Shown in pieces: positions 55,409 to 62,849 of a stretch of 64,000 nt of DNA. The notes beneath the pieces are model-generated. The model was given only the letters and a program-made list of their open reading frames with translations. It ran no database searches and had not been told where the DNA came from. Position numbers and translations under genes: made by a program. Each line of letters begins with the position of its first letter. The stretch's first letter is position 1. Origin of the DNA: Herbidospora daliensis (GTDB taxonomy: Bacteria; Actinomycetota; Actinomycetes; Streptosporangiales; Streptosporangiaceae); the NCBI RefSeq assembly GCF_001570585.1, contig NZ_BBXF01000001.1:365691-429690 (forward strand), written 5' to 3'.

Positions 55409-55914
55409 GGCGCCTCCTTGAGAACGGCCTCGCAGTGGTCGAGCCACCGCTGTTCGGCCTCGGCCTGAAAGATCATGGAATCGAGCACGAGCAGCTGGGC
55501 CCGCCCCGCCGTGCTGTCGCGTTTGGCCCGGGTCAGCTGCTGGAGCGTGCGCATCGTGGCGGTGCGCTGGCGCCGGACGACCTCGGCGACGTCGACCTCT
55601 TTCGCGGCGACGGCCATGGCCAGCTTGATGACCAGTTCGTCGCGGGGCCGGTCGGACGGGACGACCGGCGTGGTGAACCACCGCTCCATCTCGGCCCGAC
55701 CGGCCTCGGTGAGGGTGTAGACGACCCGGCCCTGGTCGTCGGTCTCCCCCGGCGCGACCAGGCCGTCACGCTCCATGCGGGCCAGCGTCGTGTAGACCTG
55801 GCCGACGTTCAGCGGCCAGGTCGCCCCTGTGGACGCCTCGAAGTCGACCCGCAACTGATAGCCATGGCGGGGCCCCCTGCTGAGCAGAGCGAGCAACCCG
55901 TGCCTGATCGACAT
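55405..55914 (-). CDS. PadR-family transcriptional regulator
   Basis: 169 residues. N-terminal PadR winged helix (HGLLALLSRGPRHGYQLRVDFEASTG, PLNVGQVYTTLARMERDGLV, RVVYTLTEAGRAEMERWF) and a C-terminal helical dimerisation part (about 95-169). It is first in the operon with the ABC exporter and should repress it through the palindrome 12 bp upstream of its own start, a common drug- or peptide-responsive arrangement. Confidence 0.93.
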   Translation of the reverse strand: MSIRHGLLALLSRGPRHGYQLRVDFEASTGATWPLNVGQVYTTLARMERDGLVAPGETDDQGRVVYTLTEAGRAEMERWFTTPVVPSDRPRDELVIKLAMAVAAKEVDVAEVVRRQRTATMRTLQQLTRAKRDSTAGRAQLLVLDSMIFQAEAEQRWLDHCEAVLKEAP

Positions 55915-55925
55915 GGTTACTCAGT

Positions 55926-55944
55926 ATGCATACCGGGTATGCAT
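55926..55944. promoter_or_regulatory. PadR operator palindrome
   Basis: ATGCATACC-G-GGTATGCAT is a perfect 9+1+9 inverted repeat immediately upstream of padR. The ATGCAT...ATGCAT ends fit the ATGTAT/ATGCAT-type half-sites bound by PadR proteins, so autoregulation of the padR-ABC operon is likely. Confidence 0.75.
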
Positions 55945-55999
55945 CCGGCAAGTCGCCGACCACGGTGAGGGGAGACCGACATGGCCGGTCCGCGAAGGA

Positions 56000-57274
56000 T
56001 CAGACCAGCGAACGCGCGAACGCGGCGACCGCGTTCCGCAGGTCGCGGATGCCGGGACGGCCGCGAAGCGGGTGCACGTTGTTGGTCAGCAGGATCACGG
56101 TCAGCCCGCGTTCGAGGTCGACCACGAGCGAGGTCCCGGTGAACCCCGAATGCCCATGGGCGTCGGCGAGCGGCCCGACGATCGCCGGATCCCCGATCCG
56201 GAACCCGAGCCCCTGCCGGAACGACGCCCCCGCCACCCCTTGATCGCGCGTCATCTCCGCGACCGACTCCGCCGAAAGCACTCCGGCCCCACCGGTCCGC
56301 AGAATCTCGGCGAACCGCAACAGATCACCCGCCGTCGCGAACAACCCGGCATGCCCCGCCACCCCACCGAGAGCGTGGGCGGTCTCATCATGCACCTCAC
56401 CACGCACGACAACCCCCAAAAGCGAGCCCGTGAGCTCCCTATCGCACGCAGCTCCTCCACCGTCGGCCTCATAAGCGATCTCGTCGCTACGACCGCCGTC
56501 GACGCCCCCGCCCGTCAGCCCTCTGCCGCGCGCAGCTCCTCCGTCGTCGGCAACGTGGGCGATTTCACGGCCATCGACGCCCACGCGCACCCTGTCGCAC
56601 GAGGCTCCCCCTTCGGCGGCCTCCTGGCCGATCACGCCACTTGGACCGCCATCGACGACCGTGCGCTCCGGTTTGAATTCGGTCGCGGCGATCCGAGGAA
56701 GTAGCCCGGCACCCGGCCGGTACGTCGTGTCCGTCAGCCCCAGCGGCCCCGTGACGACCCGCTCGACCAGCGCGTCGAGCGGCGTACCGGAGACGATCTC
56801 GCAGATCCGCCCCACCGTGATCATCCCCACGTCGGAGTACACGTAAGGACCGGGAGGTCCGGTGACAGGAGCCGACAACACGAAGTCCCACCGCGACTCC
56901 GGCGCGATCCCGTCAGGCCGTCGCCCCGGCGGCAGGCCCGACGTGTGCGTGAGCAGGTGCCGCAGCGTGATCGACGGCCGATCGCCGTAATAAGAAGGCA
57001 GCCAGGTCGCAACGGGCTCGTCCAGGCCCAGAAGACCGGTTTCGACCAGTGACATCGCCACGACCGTCGTGAACAGTTTCGTCAGCGACGCCAAGTCGAA
57101 GACCGAGTCGACCGCCACAGGTGGGCGGTCTCCGAGAAGCGTCTCGGTCGCGTCGGCGTACCGGATCAGTTCACCCACCGCCGACACGGCCGCCGGTTCG
57201 CCGTCGATCGCCACCAGGGCCACCGCCGCCGACGCGACCGACGGGACGGCTGCGGCCAGGAGGCGGTCAAGCAT
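56000..57274 (-). CDS. Serine hydrolase (beta-lactamase class C/esterase type) with a repeat insertion
   Basis: 424 residues. The active-site SxxK is SLTK (about 63-66), followed by YSDVG (about 146-150) and GHSGFTGTS near the C-terminus. The start is ATG 57274, overlapping the murQ stop. No signal peptide, so cytoplasmic. An unusual segment at about residues 207-290 splits the otherwise continuous family sequence ATEFKPERTV ... VRGEVHDETAHALGG. It is Gly/Asp-rich and contains related blocks EIAHVADDGGAARGRGLTG and EIAYEADGGGAACDRELTG. Operon position suggests action on muropeptides or their amides. Confidence 0.85.
   Translation of the reverse strand: MLDRLLAAAVPSVASAAVALVAIDGEPAAVSAVGELIRYADATETLLGDRPPVAVDSVFDLASLTKLFTTVVAMSLVETGLLGLDEPVATWLPSYYGDRPSITLRHLLTHTSGLPPGRRPDGIAPESRWDFVLSAPVTGPPGPYVYSDVGMITVGRICEIVSGTPLDALVERVVTGPLGLTDTTYRPGAGLLPRIAATEFKPERTVVDGGPSGVIGQEAAEGGASCDRVRVGVDGREIAHVADDGGAARGRGLTGGGVDGGRSDEIAYEADGGGAACDRELTGSLLGVVVRGEVHDETAHALGGVAGHAGLFATAGDLLRFAEILRTGGAGVLSAESVAEMTRDQGVAGASFRQGLGFRIGDPAIVGPLADAHGHSGFTGTSLVVDLERGLTVILLTNNVHPLRGRPGIRDLRNAVAAFARSLV
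56405..56656 (-). repeat. Imperfect ~70-80 bp tandem repeats inserted in the serine hydrolase gene
   Basis: About 250 bp that keep the reading frame but interrupt the conserved protein. Related blocks contain (T/C)(C/G)GCACGCAGCTCC-like and GCGAT(C/T)TC words on the plus strand (around 56449, 56523 and 56595). The encoded segment is low-complexity and absent from the continuous flanking motif, so it looks like a repeat-expansion insertion. Confidence 0.6.
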
Positions 57275-58163
57275 GGTGGAGGGCGGTGTCCAGGCGGTTT
57301 CCTGAGTCGGCGAGGATGGCGCGGGCCCGGTCGGCCTCGACGGCGCGTTCGATCATGACGACGGCCGTCTTGAGTTCCAGGTCGGCGGCCTCCAGCACGG
57401 TGCGGGCCTCGGTGAGGCCGGTGCCGGTGATGTCGCTGACGATGCGGGCGGCGCGGTCGGCGAGTTTGGAGTTGGTCGGCGACATCTCGACCATGTGGTT
57501 CCCGTAGGTGCGGCCGCTGCGGATCATCGTGATGGTCGACATCATGTTGAGCACGAGCTTCTGCGCCGTCCCGGCCTTGAGGCGGGTCGAGCCGGTGATC
57601 ACCTCGGGGCCGACGACGACCTCGACGGCGTGGTCGGCGGCGGCCGACAGCGGGCCGCCGGTGTTGCACGACAACCCGACGGTCAGCGCGCCGCGCCGGG
57701 CCGCCTCGGCGACCGCGCCGACGACGTAGGGGGCGCGGCCGCTGGCCGAGATGCCCACGACGGAGTCGAGCGGGCCGACCCCGGCGACGGCGCGCGCGCC
57801 CGCCTCGGCGTCATCTTCGGCGCCTTCGACCGACCTGACCAGCGCCTCCTCGCCTCCGGCGATGATGCCGCAGACCTGGTCGGGTGTGGTGCCGAAGGTG
57901 GGCGGGCACTCCGAGGCGTCCAGGACGGCCAGGCGGCCGGAGGTGCCGGCGCCGACGTAGATCAGGCGTCCGCCACGGGACATGCGCGCGGCGATGGCGT
58001 CGATCGCGGCGGAGATGGCCGGGATCGCCAGGGCCACCGCGCCGGGCACGGTCGCGTCGGCCGCGTTCATGCGGCGGGCGATCTCCTCGGTGGGGAGCTC
58101 GTCGATGCGGCGGTGGCGGGGGTCACTCTGTTCGGTGACCAGGCCGCCGAGTGACTGTGTCAT
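57267..58163 (-). CDS. murQ: N-acetylmuramic acid 6-phosphate etherase MurQ
   Basis: 298 residues from ATG 58163. SIS-domain signatures GRLIYVGAGTSGRLAVLDASECPPTFG (about residues 65-91) and EVITGSTRLKAGTAQKLVLNMMSTITMIRSGRTYGNHMVE are intact, with the catalytic Glu in ASECPPTFG and a second Glu in EGAEDDAEAG. It cleaves the D-lactyl ether of MurNAc-6-phosphate to give GlcNAc-6-phosphate and D-lactate in peptidoglycan recycling. Overlaps GNAT and hydrolase genes on both sides. Confidence 0.96.
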   Translation of the reverse strand: MTQSLGGLVTEQSDPRHRRIDELPTEEIARRMNAADATVPGAVALAIPAISAAIDAIAARMSRGGRLIYVGAGTSGRLAVLDASECPPTFGTTPDQVCGIIAGGEEALVRSVEGAEDDAEAGARAVAGVGPLDSVVGISASGRAPYVVGAVAEAARRGALTVGLSCNTGGPLSAAADHAVEVVVGPEVITGSTRLKAGTAQKLVLNMMSTITMIRSGRTYGNHMVEMSPTNSKLADRAARIVSDITGTGLTEARTVLEAADLELKTAVVMIERAVEADRARAILADSGNRLDTALHHA

Positions 58164-58939
58164 GAGAACTCCTTGCGATAGAGCCAGAAGACCCGCTCGA
58201 CCCGCGCGCCGACGGCCTTGGCGTAGAAACCGATGGGCCCGACCCAGGCGATCTCCGCGGCGGGCAGCCCGGCGGCGGCCATGTCGGCGAGGCAGCGGCG
58301 CAGCAGGGCGGTGCCGACGCCGAGGCCGCGCGCCTTCGGGGTGGTGCCCATGGGGCCGAACCAGGCGGGGCGCGCCCCCCAGGCGGCGAAGCCGACGATC
58401 TCCCCGTCGACCCGGGCGTGGTAGCAGCGTTCGGCCTCCACGGACTCCCAGGCCCAGGCCTCGTTCCAGTTCTCCCGGATGAAGTCGGCGACCCCCGCGC
58501 GATCGTCGGAGATCGTGAAGTCGCCCGGAACCACCGAGAAGTCGGCGCCGAGGTCGACCGTCATGTTGCAGGCGGCCCGGTAGCGCTCGTACCCGAGGCT
58601 GTCGGCCAGGCACAACGCCGGCGTGTACCGCACGTCGATGCCGGGCCAGGCGTAACAGGGCGGGTTGCCGGCGAACCGCATCTCCCGCGCCCCGTGGGAC
58701 CGGGCCCACTCCTCGGCCGCGAGCACCAGGGAGCGCCCGGTGCCGCGCCGCCGGGCGGCCGGGTCGACGGCCAGCAGGTCGACATGCCCGATATCTCCCC
58801 CGTGGGACATCGAGGCGAACACGACGCCGTCCTGCTTGGCGAAGGACGTCCACACGCGGCCGTCCGGCGGCGTGACGAGGCGGTCGACGAGCGCCTCGGC
58901 GGCGTCGGCGTCCCAGATCAGCGCGTCTCGGAGCTTCAC
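58160..58939 (-). CDS. Double-GNAT acetyltransferase
   Basis: 259 residues from GTG 58939 (GTGA overlap with the ATPase stop). Two GNAT-like halves: the first with LLAVDPAARRRGTGRSLVLAAEEWA (about residues 54-78), the second with TTPKARGLGVGTALLRRCLADMAAAGL. The RxxGxG acetyl-CoA loops are present in both (RRRGTG, ARGLGVG). Sitting between a peptide importer and murQ, it could acetylate an imported muropeptide or amino sugar; substrate unknown. Confidence 0.88.
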   Translation of the reverse strand: MKLRDALIWDADAAEALVDRLVTPPDGRVWTSFAKQDGVVFASMSHGGDIGHVDLLAVDPAARRRGTGRSLVLAAEEWARSHGAREMRFAGNPPCYAWPGIDVRYTPALCLADSLGYERYRAACNMTVDLGADFSVVPGDFTISDDRAGVADFIRENWNEAWAWESVEAERCYHARVDGEIVGFAAWGARPAWFGPMGTTPKARGLGVGTALLRRCLADMAAAGLPAAEIAWVGPIGFYAKAVGARVERVFWLYRKEFS

Positions 58940-59934
58940 GCCGCTTCCACCGGGATCACGTTGCGCCGCTGCGGGTGGTAGCAGGCGTGCGCCTGCGCGC
59001 CGTCGGAGACCAGCGCGGGCAGTGCGGCCTCGCACCGGTCGGTGCGGAACGGGCAGCGGCGGGCGAACAGGCAGCCGGTGTCGGGGTGGGCCTCGTTCAG
59101 GGCCTCGGTCGGCACGACCCGCTCGGGGCCGGGCCGCTCCACGCCGTGCAGGACGGGGATGGCCGACAGCAGCGACTGCGTGTAGGGGTGGACCGGGCCC
59201 GAGATGACCTGCTCGGTCGGGCCGCTCTCGACGACCTGGCCCCGGTAGATCACGTAGAGCTCGCCGTCGCCGCCGATGTAGCGGGCGGTGGCGATGTCGT
59301 GGGTGATGAACAGGACGCTCACGTTCAGCCGTTCCCGCAGGTCCTTCAGCAGGGCCAGCACGCCGAGCCGCAGCGACACGTCGATCATCGAGACCGACTC
59401 GTCGGCGACCAGCACCTCGGGGTCGACGGTCAGCGCCCGCGCGATCACCACGCGCTGGCGCATGCCGCCCGACAGCTGGTGCGGGTAGCGCGGCAGCACG
59501 TAGCCGGGGTCGATGCCGACGAGGGCCAGCAGCTCGCGGGCCCGCTCCTCCATCCACGCCTTGCCCCGGCCGGTCTGCTTGGCGCGCAGGGCCAGCGGCG
59601 CGGCGAGGGTCTGGTGGATGGTCCGGGTCGGGTTGAGCGCCGAATAGGGGTCCTGGTGGATCAGCTGGATCCGGCGGAAGAACGGCTCGCGATGCCGGGG
59701 CTTCAGCGACGACATCGGGGTGCCGTCGATGACGATGTCGCCGCCGTCGTAGCTCTCCAGCCCGGCGACGATCCGGCCGAGGGTGGTCTTCCCGCAGCCC
59801 GACTCGCCGATGAAGGTGACCGCGCCGCCCTTCTCGATGGCGAAGTCGACCCCGCGCAGGGCGGGCACCGCGCGGGCGCCGAGCATGTTCCCGCGCTGCT
59901 TGTACGTCTTGGTGATGCCGCTCGCGGTGATCAC
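58936..59934 (-). CDS. Oligopeptide ABC transporter ATPase (DppF/OppF type)
   Basis: 332 residues from GTG 59934, overlapping the preceding gene as GTGA. Walker A GESGCGKTT, signature LSGGMRQRVVIARAL, Walker-B region VLVADESVSMIDVS (Asp and Glu present, but followed by SVSM rather than the usual PTSALD), VLFITHDIATARY. The C-terminal peptide-family extension has HPDTGCLFARRCPFRTDRCEA with a cysteine cluster (often Fe-S or zinc binding). It partners the 59931 ATPase. Confidence 0.95.
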   Translation of the reverse strand: MITASGITKTYKQRGNMLGARAVPALRGVDFAIEKGGAVTFIGESGCGKTTLGRIVAGLESYDGGDIVIDGTPMSSLKPRHREPFFRRIQLIHQDPYSALNPTRTIHQTLAAPLALRAKQTGRGKAWMEERARELLALVGIDPGYVLPRYPHQLSGGMRQRVVIARALTVDPEVLVADESVSMIDVSLRLGVLALLKDLRERLNVSVLFITHDIATARYIGGDGELYVIYRGQVVESGPTEQVISGPVHPYTQSLLSAIPVLHGVERPGPERVVPTEALNEAHPDTGCLFARRCPFRTDRCEAALPALVSDGAQAHACYHPQRRNVIPVEAA

Positions 59935-60941
59935 ACATACTCCTTCGGGACGACCGGGGTGGCGAGCCGCCCCACCGCGTGACAGGCGACGGTGCGGGCG
60001 TCACGGGTGACCGGCTCGGGGTCGACGGTGTCGCAGACGGCGATGCGCAGCGGGCAGCGCTCGCGGAACACGCACCCCTGCTTGGGGATGGTGCCCAGCG
60101 TGGGCGGCCGTCCGGGCAGGGCCCGCGCCTCGTCGATGTCGCCCGAGAGCCGGGGGATCGCCCGGATCAGGCCCTTCGTGTACGGATGCCGGGGCGCGCC
60201 CAGCACCTCGGTGGTCGGGCCGTGTTCGACGACGCGGCCGCCGTACATGACCGCGAGGCTGTCGGTGACCTCGGCGGCGACCCCCATGTCGTGGGTGATG
60301 ATCAGCGTGGTCAGGCCGCGCTCGTGGTGGACGTCCCGGACGATCTTGAGGATCGCCGCCTGAGTGATCATGTCGAGGGCGGTCGTGGGCTCGTCCAGGA
60401 CCACCAGATGGGCGTTGAGGACCAGCGCGAACATGATGCCGACCCGCTGCCGCATGCCGCCGGAGAGCTCGTGCTGGTAGGAGTCGAGCACCCGGCCGCC
60501 GTCGAGGCCCATGCGGCCCAGCAGCGCCCGCGCGTCCTTCAGCAGGGCGGGCAGGTCGTCGAAGTCGTGGGAGCGGCCCAGGTCGAGCAGCTGCTTGCCG
60601 ACGGTCTTCAGCGGGTTCAGGGAGTTCTGGGCGGCCTGGAAGACGTACCCGACCTGACGGCCGCGCACCCGCCGCAGCTCCTCGCCCGTGAGTTCCACCA
60701 CGTTGCCGAGGCCGTCGATCTCGACGGTGCCCTCTTTGATGCGGCCGGGCGGCTGCACCGCGTTGAGCAGCGACAACGCCAGGGTCGACTTGCCCGAGCC
60801 CGACTCGCCGACGATGCCGGTGATGGTGCCGGGCGCGAGCGACAGGGAGACGCCCCCGAGCGCGGGCAGTTCCCCGGCGGGGGTCTTGTAGACGACGGTG
60901 AGGTCCTTTACGCGCACGCCGGGTGCGGAAGTCCTGGTCAT
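59931..60941 (-). CDS. Oligopeptide ABC transporter ATPase (DppD/OppD type)
   Basis: 336 residues from ATG 60941. Walker A GESGSGKST, Q-loop VFQAAQNSLNPLKTV, signature LSGGMRQRVGIMFAL, Walker B LVVLDEPTTALDM, LIITHDMGVAAEV. The C-terminal cysteine cluster is GCVFRERCPLRIAVCD. It pairs with the DppF-type subunit to power the two permeases encoded upstream. Seven bases separate it from the permease stop. Confidence 0.95.
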   Translation of the reverse strand: MTRTSAPGVRVKDLTVVYKTPAGELPALGGVSLSLAPGTITGIVGESGSGKSTLALSLLNAVQPPGRIKEGTVEIDGLGNVVELTGEELRRVRGRQVGYVFQAAQNSLNPLKTVGKQLLDLGRSHDFDDLPALLKDARALLGRMGLDGGRVLDSYQHELSGGMRQRVGIMFALVLNAHLVVLDEPTTALDMITQAAILKIVRDVHHERGLTTLIITHDMGVAAEVTDSLAVMYGGRVVEHGPTTEVLGAPRHPYTKGLIRAIPRLSGDIDEARALPGRPPTLGTIPKQGCVFRERCPLRIAVCDTVDPEPVTRDARTVACHAVGRLATPVVPKEYV

Positions 60942-60948
60942 GTTCGGC

Positions 60949-61848
60949 CTACTCCTCACGCAGACGGGGGTTGAAGATCTCGTCCATCGCGTCGACGACC
61001 AGCACGATCCCGAGGGTCAGCAGCAGGATCGCCAGCAGCGGCGCCAGCAGGTAGGGCAGCGCGGCCGTGCTCGACAGCGCCCCGCCGCCGAAGACCGACA
61101 GGTTGAGCATCACGCCCCAGTTGTTGGCGTCGAACGGCAGCACGCCCAGGAAGAACAGGCCGACCTGCGCGTAGATCGCGCCGGTCACCGCGATCAGCAT
61201 GTTCATCGCGATGTACGGCGCCATCGGCGGCAGCAGCTCGCGCAGCACGATGTGGCGGGTGGGCAGGCCCAGGCCCTTGGCCGCCTCGATGAAGCCGCGT
61301 TCGCGCAGCGAGAGCGACTGCGACCGGACCGCGCGGGCGATGCCGCCCCAGCCCAGCAGGCCGAGCACGACGCCCATCTCGATCGGGCTGGTGAACTTCC
61401 ACACCGTCGACAGCACCAGCAGCAGCGGCAGGCCCGGGATGGTGAGCTGGAGGTCGGTGAGCCGCATGAGCACGCTGTCCCACCGGCCCCGGTGGAACCC
61501 GGCCAGCAGGCCGATCAGGGTGCCCACGGCGACCGTGATCACGGCCGTGGCCAGGCCCGCGAGCAGCACGTATCGGGTGCCGGTGACGACCAGGGCGAGC
61601 ACGTCGGTGCCCTCGAAGTCGGTGCCGAACGGGTGGGCCCAGCTCGGCGAGGCGTAGAGCGCGTTGTCGTCGCGCGGCAGCGGGTTCGGGTAGAGCAGCG
61701 GCCCGAAGATCCCCATGAACACGAACAGGACGACGATGGCGACGCCGACCATGCGGCTCGGCTTGCGCCGCAGCACCCGCCCGACGCCGCGCCAGAAGTT
61801 GCGGCGCAGCGAGATCGGCGCGGGCGCCACCGGAGAGGTGACGGTCAT
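60949..61848 (-). CDS. Oligopeptide ABC transporter permease (DppC/OppC type)
   Basis: 299 residues from ATG 61848. N-terminal OppC-type segment (RKPSRMVGVAIVVLFVFMGIFGPLLYPNPLP, HPFGTDFEGTDVLALVVTGTRY), six membrane helices, EAA loop ERGFIEAAKGLGLPTRHIVLRELLPPM. Overlaps the DppB-type gene by ATGA. Together with it forms the channel of the importer. Confidence 0.95.
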   Translation of the reverse strand: MTVTSPVAPAPISLRRNFWRGVGRVLRRKPSRMVGVAIVVLFVFMGIFGPLLYPNPLPRDDNALYASPSWAHPFGTDFEGTDVLALVVTGTRYVLLAGLATAVITVAVGTLIGLLAGFHRGRWDSVLMRLTDLQLTIPGLPLLLVLSTVWKFTSPIEMGVVLGLLGWGGIARAVRSQSLSLRERGFIEAAKGLGLPTRHIVLRELLPPMAPYIAMNMLIAVTGAIYAQVGLFFLGVLPFDANNWGVMLNLSVFGGGALSSTAALPYLLAPLLAILLLTLGIVLVVDAMDEIFNPRLREE

Positions 61849-62849
61849 GCCTCGGCTCCCTTGCGGACTCGGGGGTCGATGACGGCGTACAGGAGGTCGG
61901 CCGCGATGTTGGCGACGACGATGGCGACGGTGAGCACCAGGAAGGTGCCGCCCATCAGCGCGTAGTCGCGGGCGCCGATGCTGTTGACGAGCAGCAGGCC
62001 CAGACCCGGGTAGTTGAAGATCGACTCGATGAAGATCGCGCCGCCGAAGAGCAGGCCCAGCGACAGGGCCAGGATCGTGAACAGCGGCAGGATCGCGTTG
62101 CGGGCGATGTAGCGGAACAGGATGCCCCGGCTCATGCCGCGCAGCTCGGCGGCCATGATGAAGTCGTCGCCGAGCACGGTCGCCACGCTCGACTTCATCG
62201 CCAGGATCCACCCGCCGTAGCTGGCCAGCGCGTAGGTGAGCACCGGCAGCGTGGCGTGCTGGATCAGCGAGGCGATGTAGGGCCCGTTGAAGCCGGGGGT
62301 GAAGTCGATGTCGACCGGGCCGCCGGCGGGCAGGATCGGCCACAGCGTCGAGAAGACCGCCACGACCAGCAGGCCGATGACGTACTGCGGGATGCCGTGC
62401 AGCAGCGAGCCGGAGATCGCCAGGGCGTCGCCGAGCTTGCCCGACCGCTTGATCGCCGCGTAGACGCCCAGGGTCACGCCGAGCAGGAAGCTCAGCAGCG
62501 TGCCGCCGAGCACCGGCAGGATGGTCCACTTGGCCGCCGACCCGATGATGGTCGCGACGCCGGTGCCCGGGGTGCTGAGCGACTGGCCCAGGTTCCCGTG
62601 GATCAGGCCGTTCAGGTAGTCGACGTACTGGCTCCACAGGCTGCCCTTGGGCAGGAAGCCGTAGAGGGCCGCGGTGGCGCGTTCGGCCGCGTCGGGTGAC
62701 ATGCCCTGTTCGATGAGCTTCTCGTACTGGCCCCTGACGGGGTCACCCGGGATGTTGCGGATGATCACGAAGCTGAGCGTGGTGACCACCCAGATCATGG
62801 CCAGGCCGCGGGCCAGGTGGCCGGAGAGCCGCCGGACGACGGTTTTCAT
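61845..62849 (-). CDS. Oligopeptide ABC transporter permease (DppB/OppB type)
   Basis: 334 residues from ATG 62849. First helix AMIWVVTTLSFVIIRNIPGDPV with the OppB-type GDP motif, six membrane segments, EAA loop DDFIMAAELRGMSRGILFRYIARNAILPLFT. Overlaps the binding-protein gene as ATGA and the DppC-type gene as ATGA. Substrate defined by the 62846 binding protein. Confidence 0.95.
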   Translation of the reverse strand: MKTVVRRLSGHLARGLAMIWVVTTLSFVIIRNIPGDPVRGQYEKLIEQGMSPDAAERATAALYGFLPKGSLWSQYVDYLNGLIHGNLGQSLSTPGTGVATIIGSAAKWTILPVLGGTLLSFLLGVTLGVYAAIKRSGKLGDALAISGSLLHGIPQYVIGLLVVAVFSTLWPILPAGGPVDIDFTPGFNGPYIASLIQHATLPVLTYALASYGGWILAMKSSVATVLGDDFIMAAELRGMSRGILFRYIARNAILPLFTILALSLGLLFGGAIFIESIFNYPGLGLLLVNSIGARDYALMGGTFLVLTVAIVVANIAADLLYAVIDPRVRKGAEA

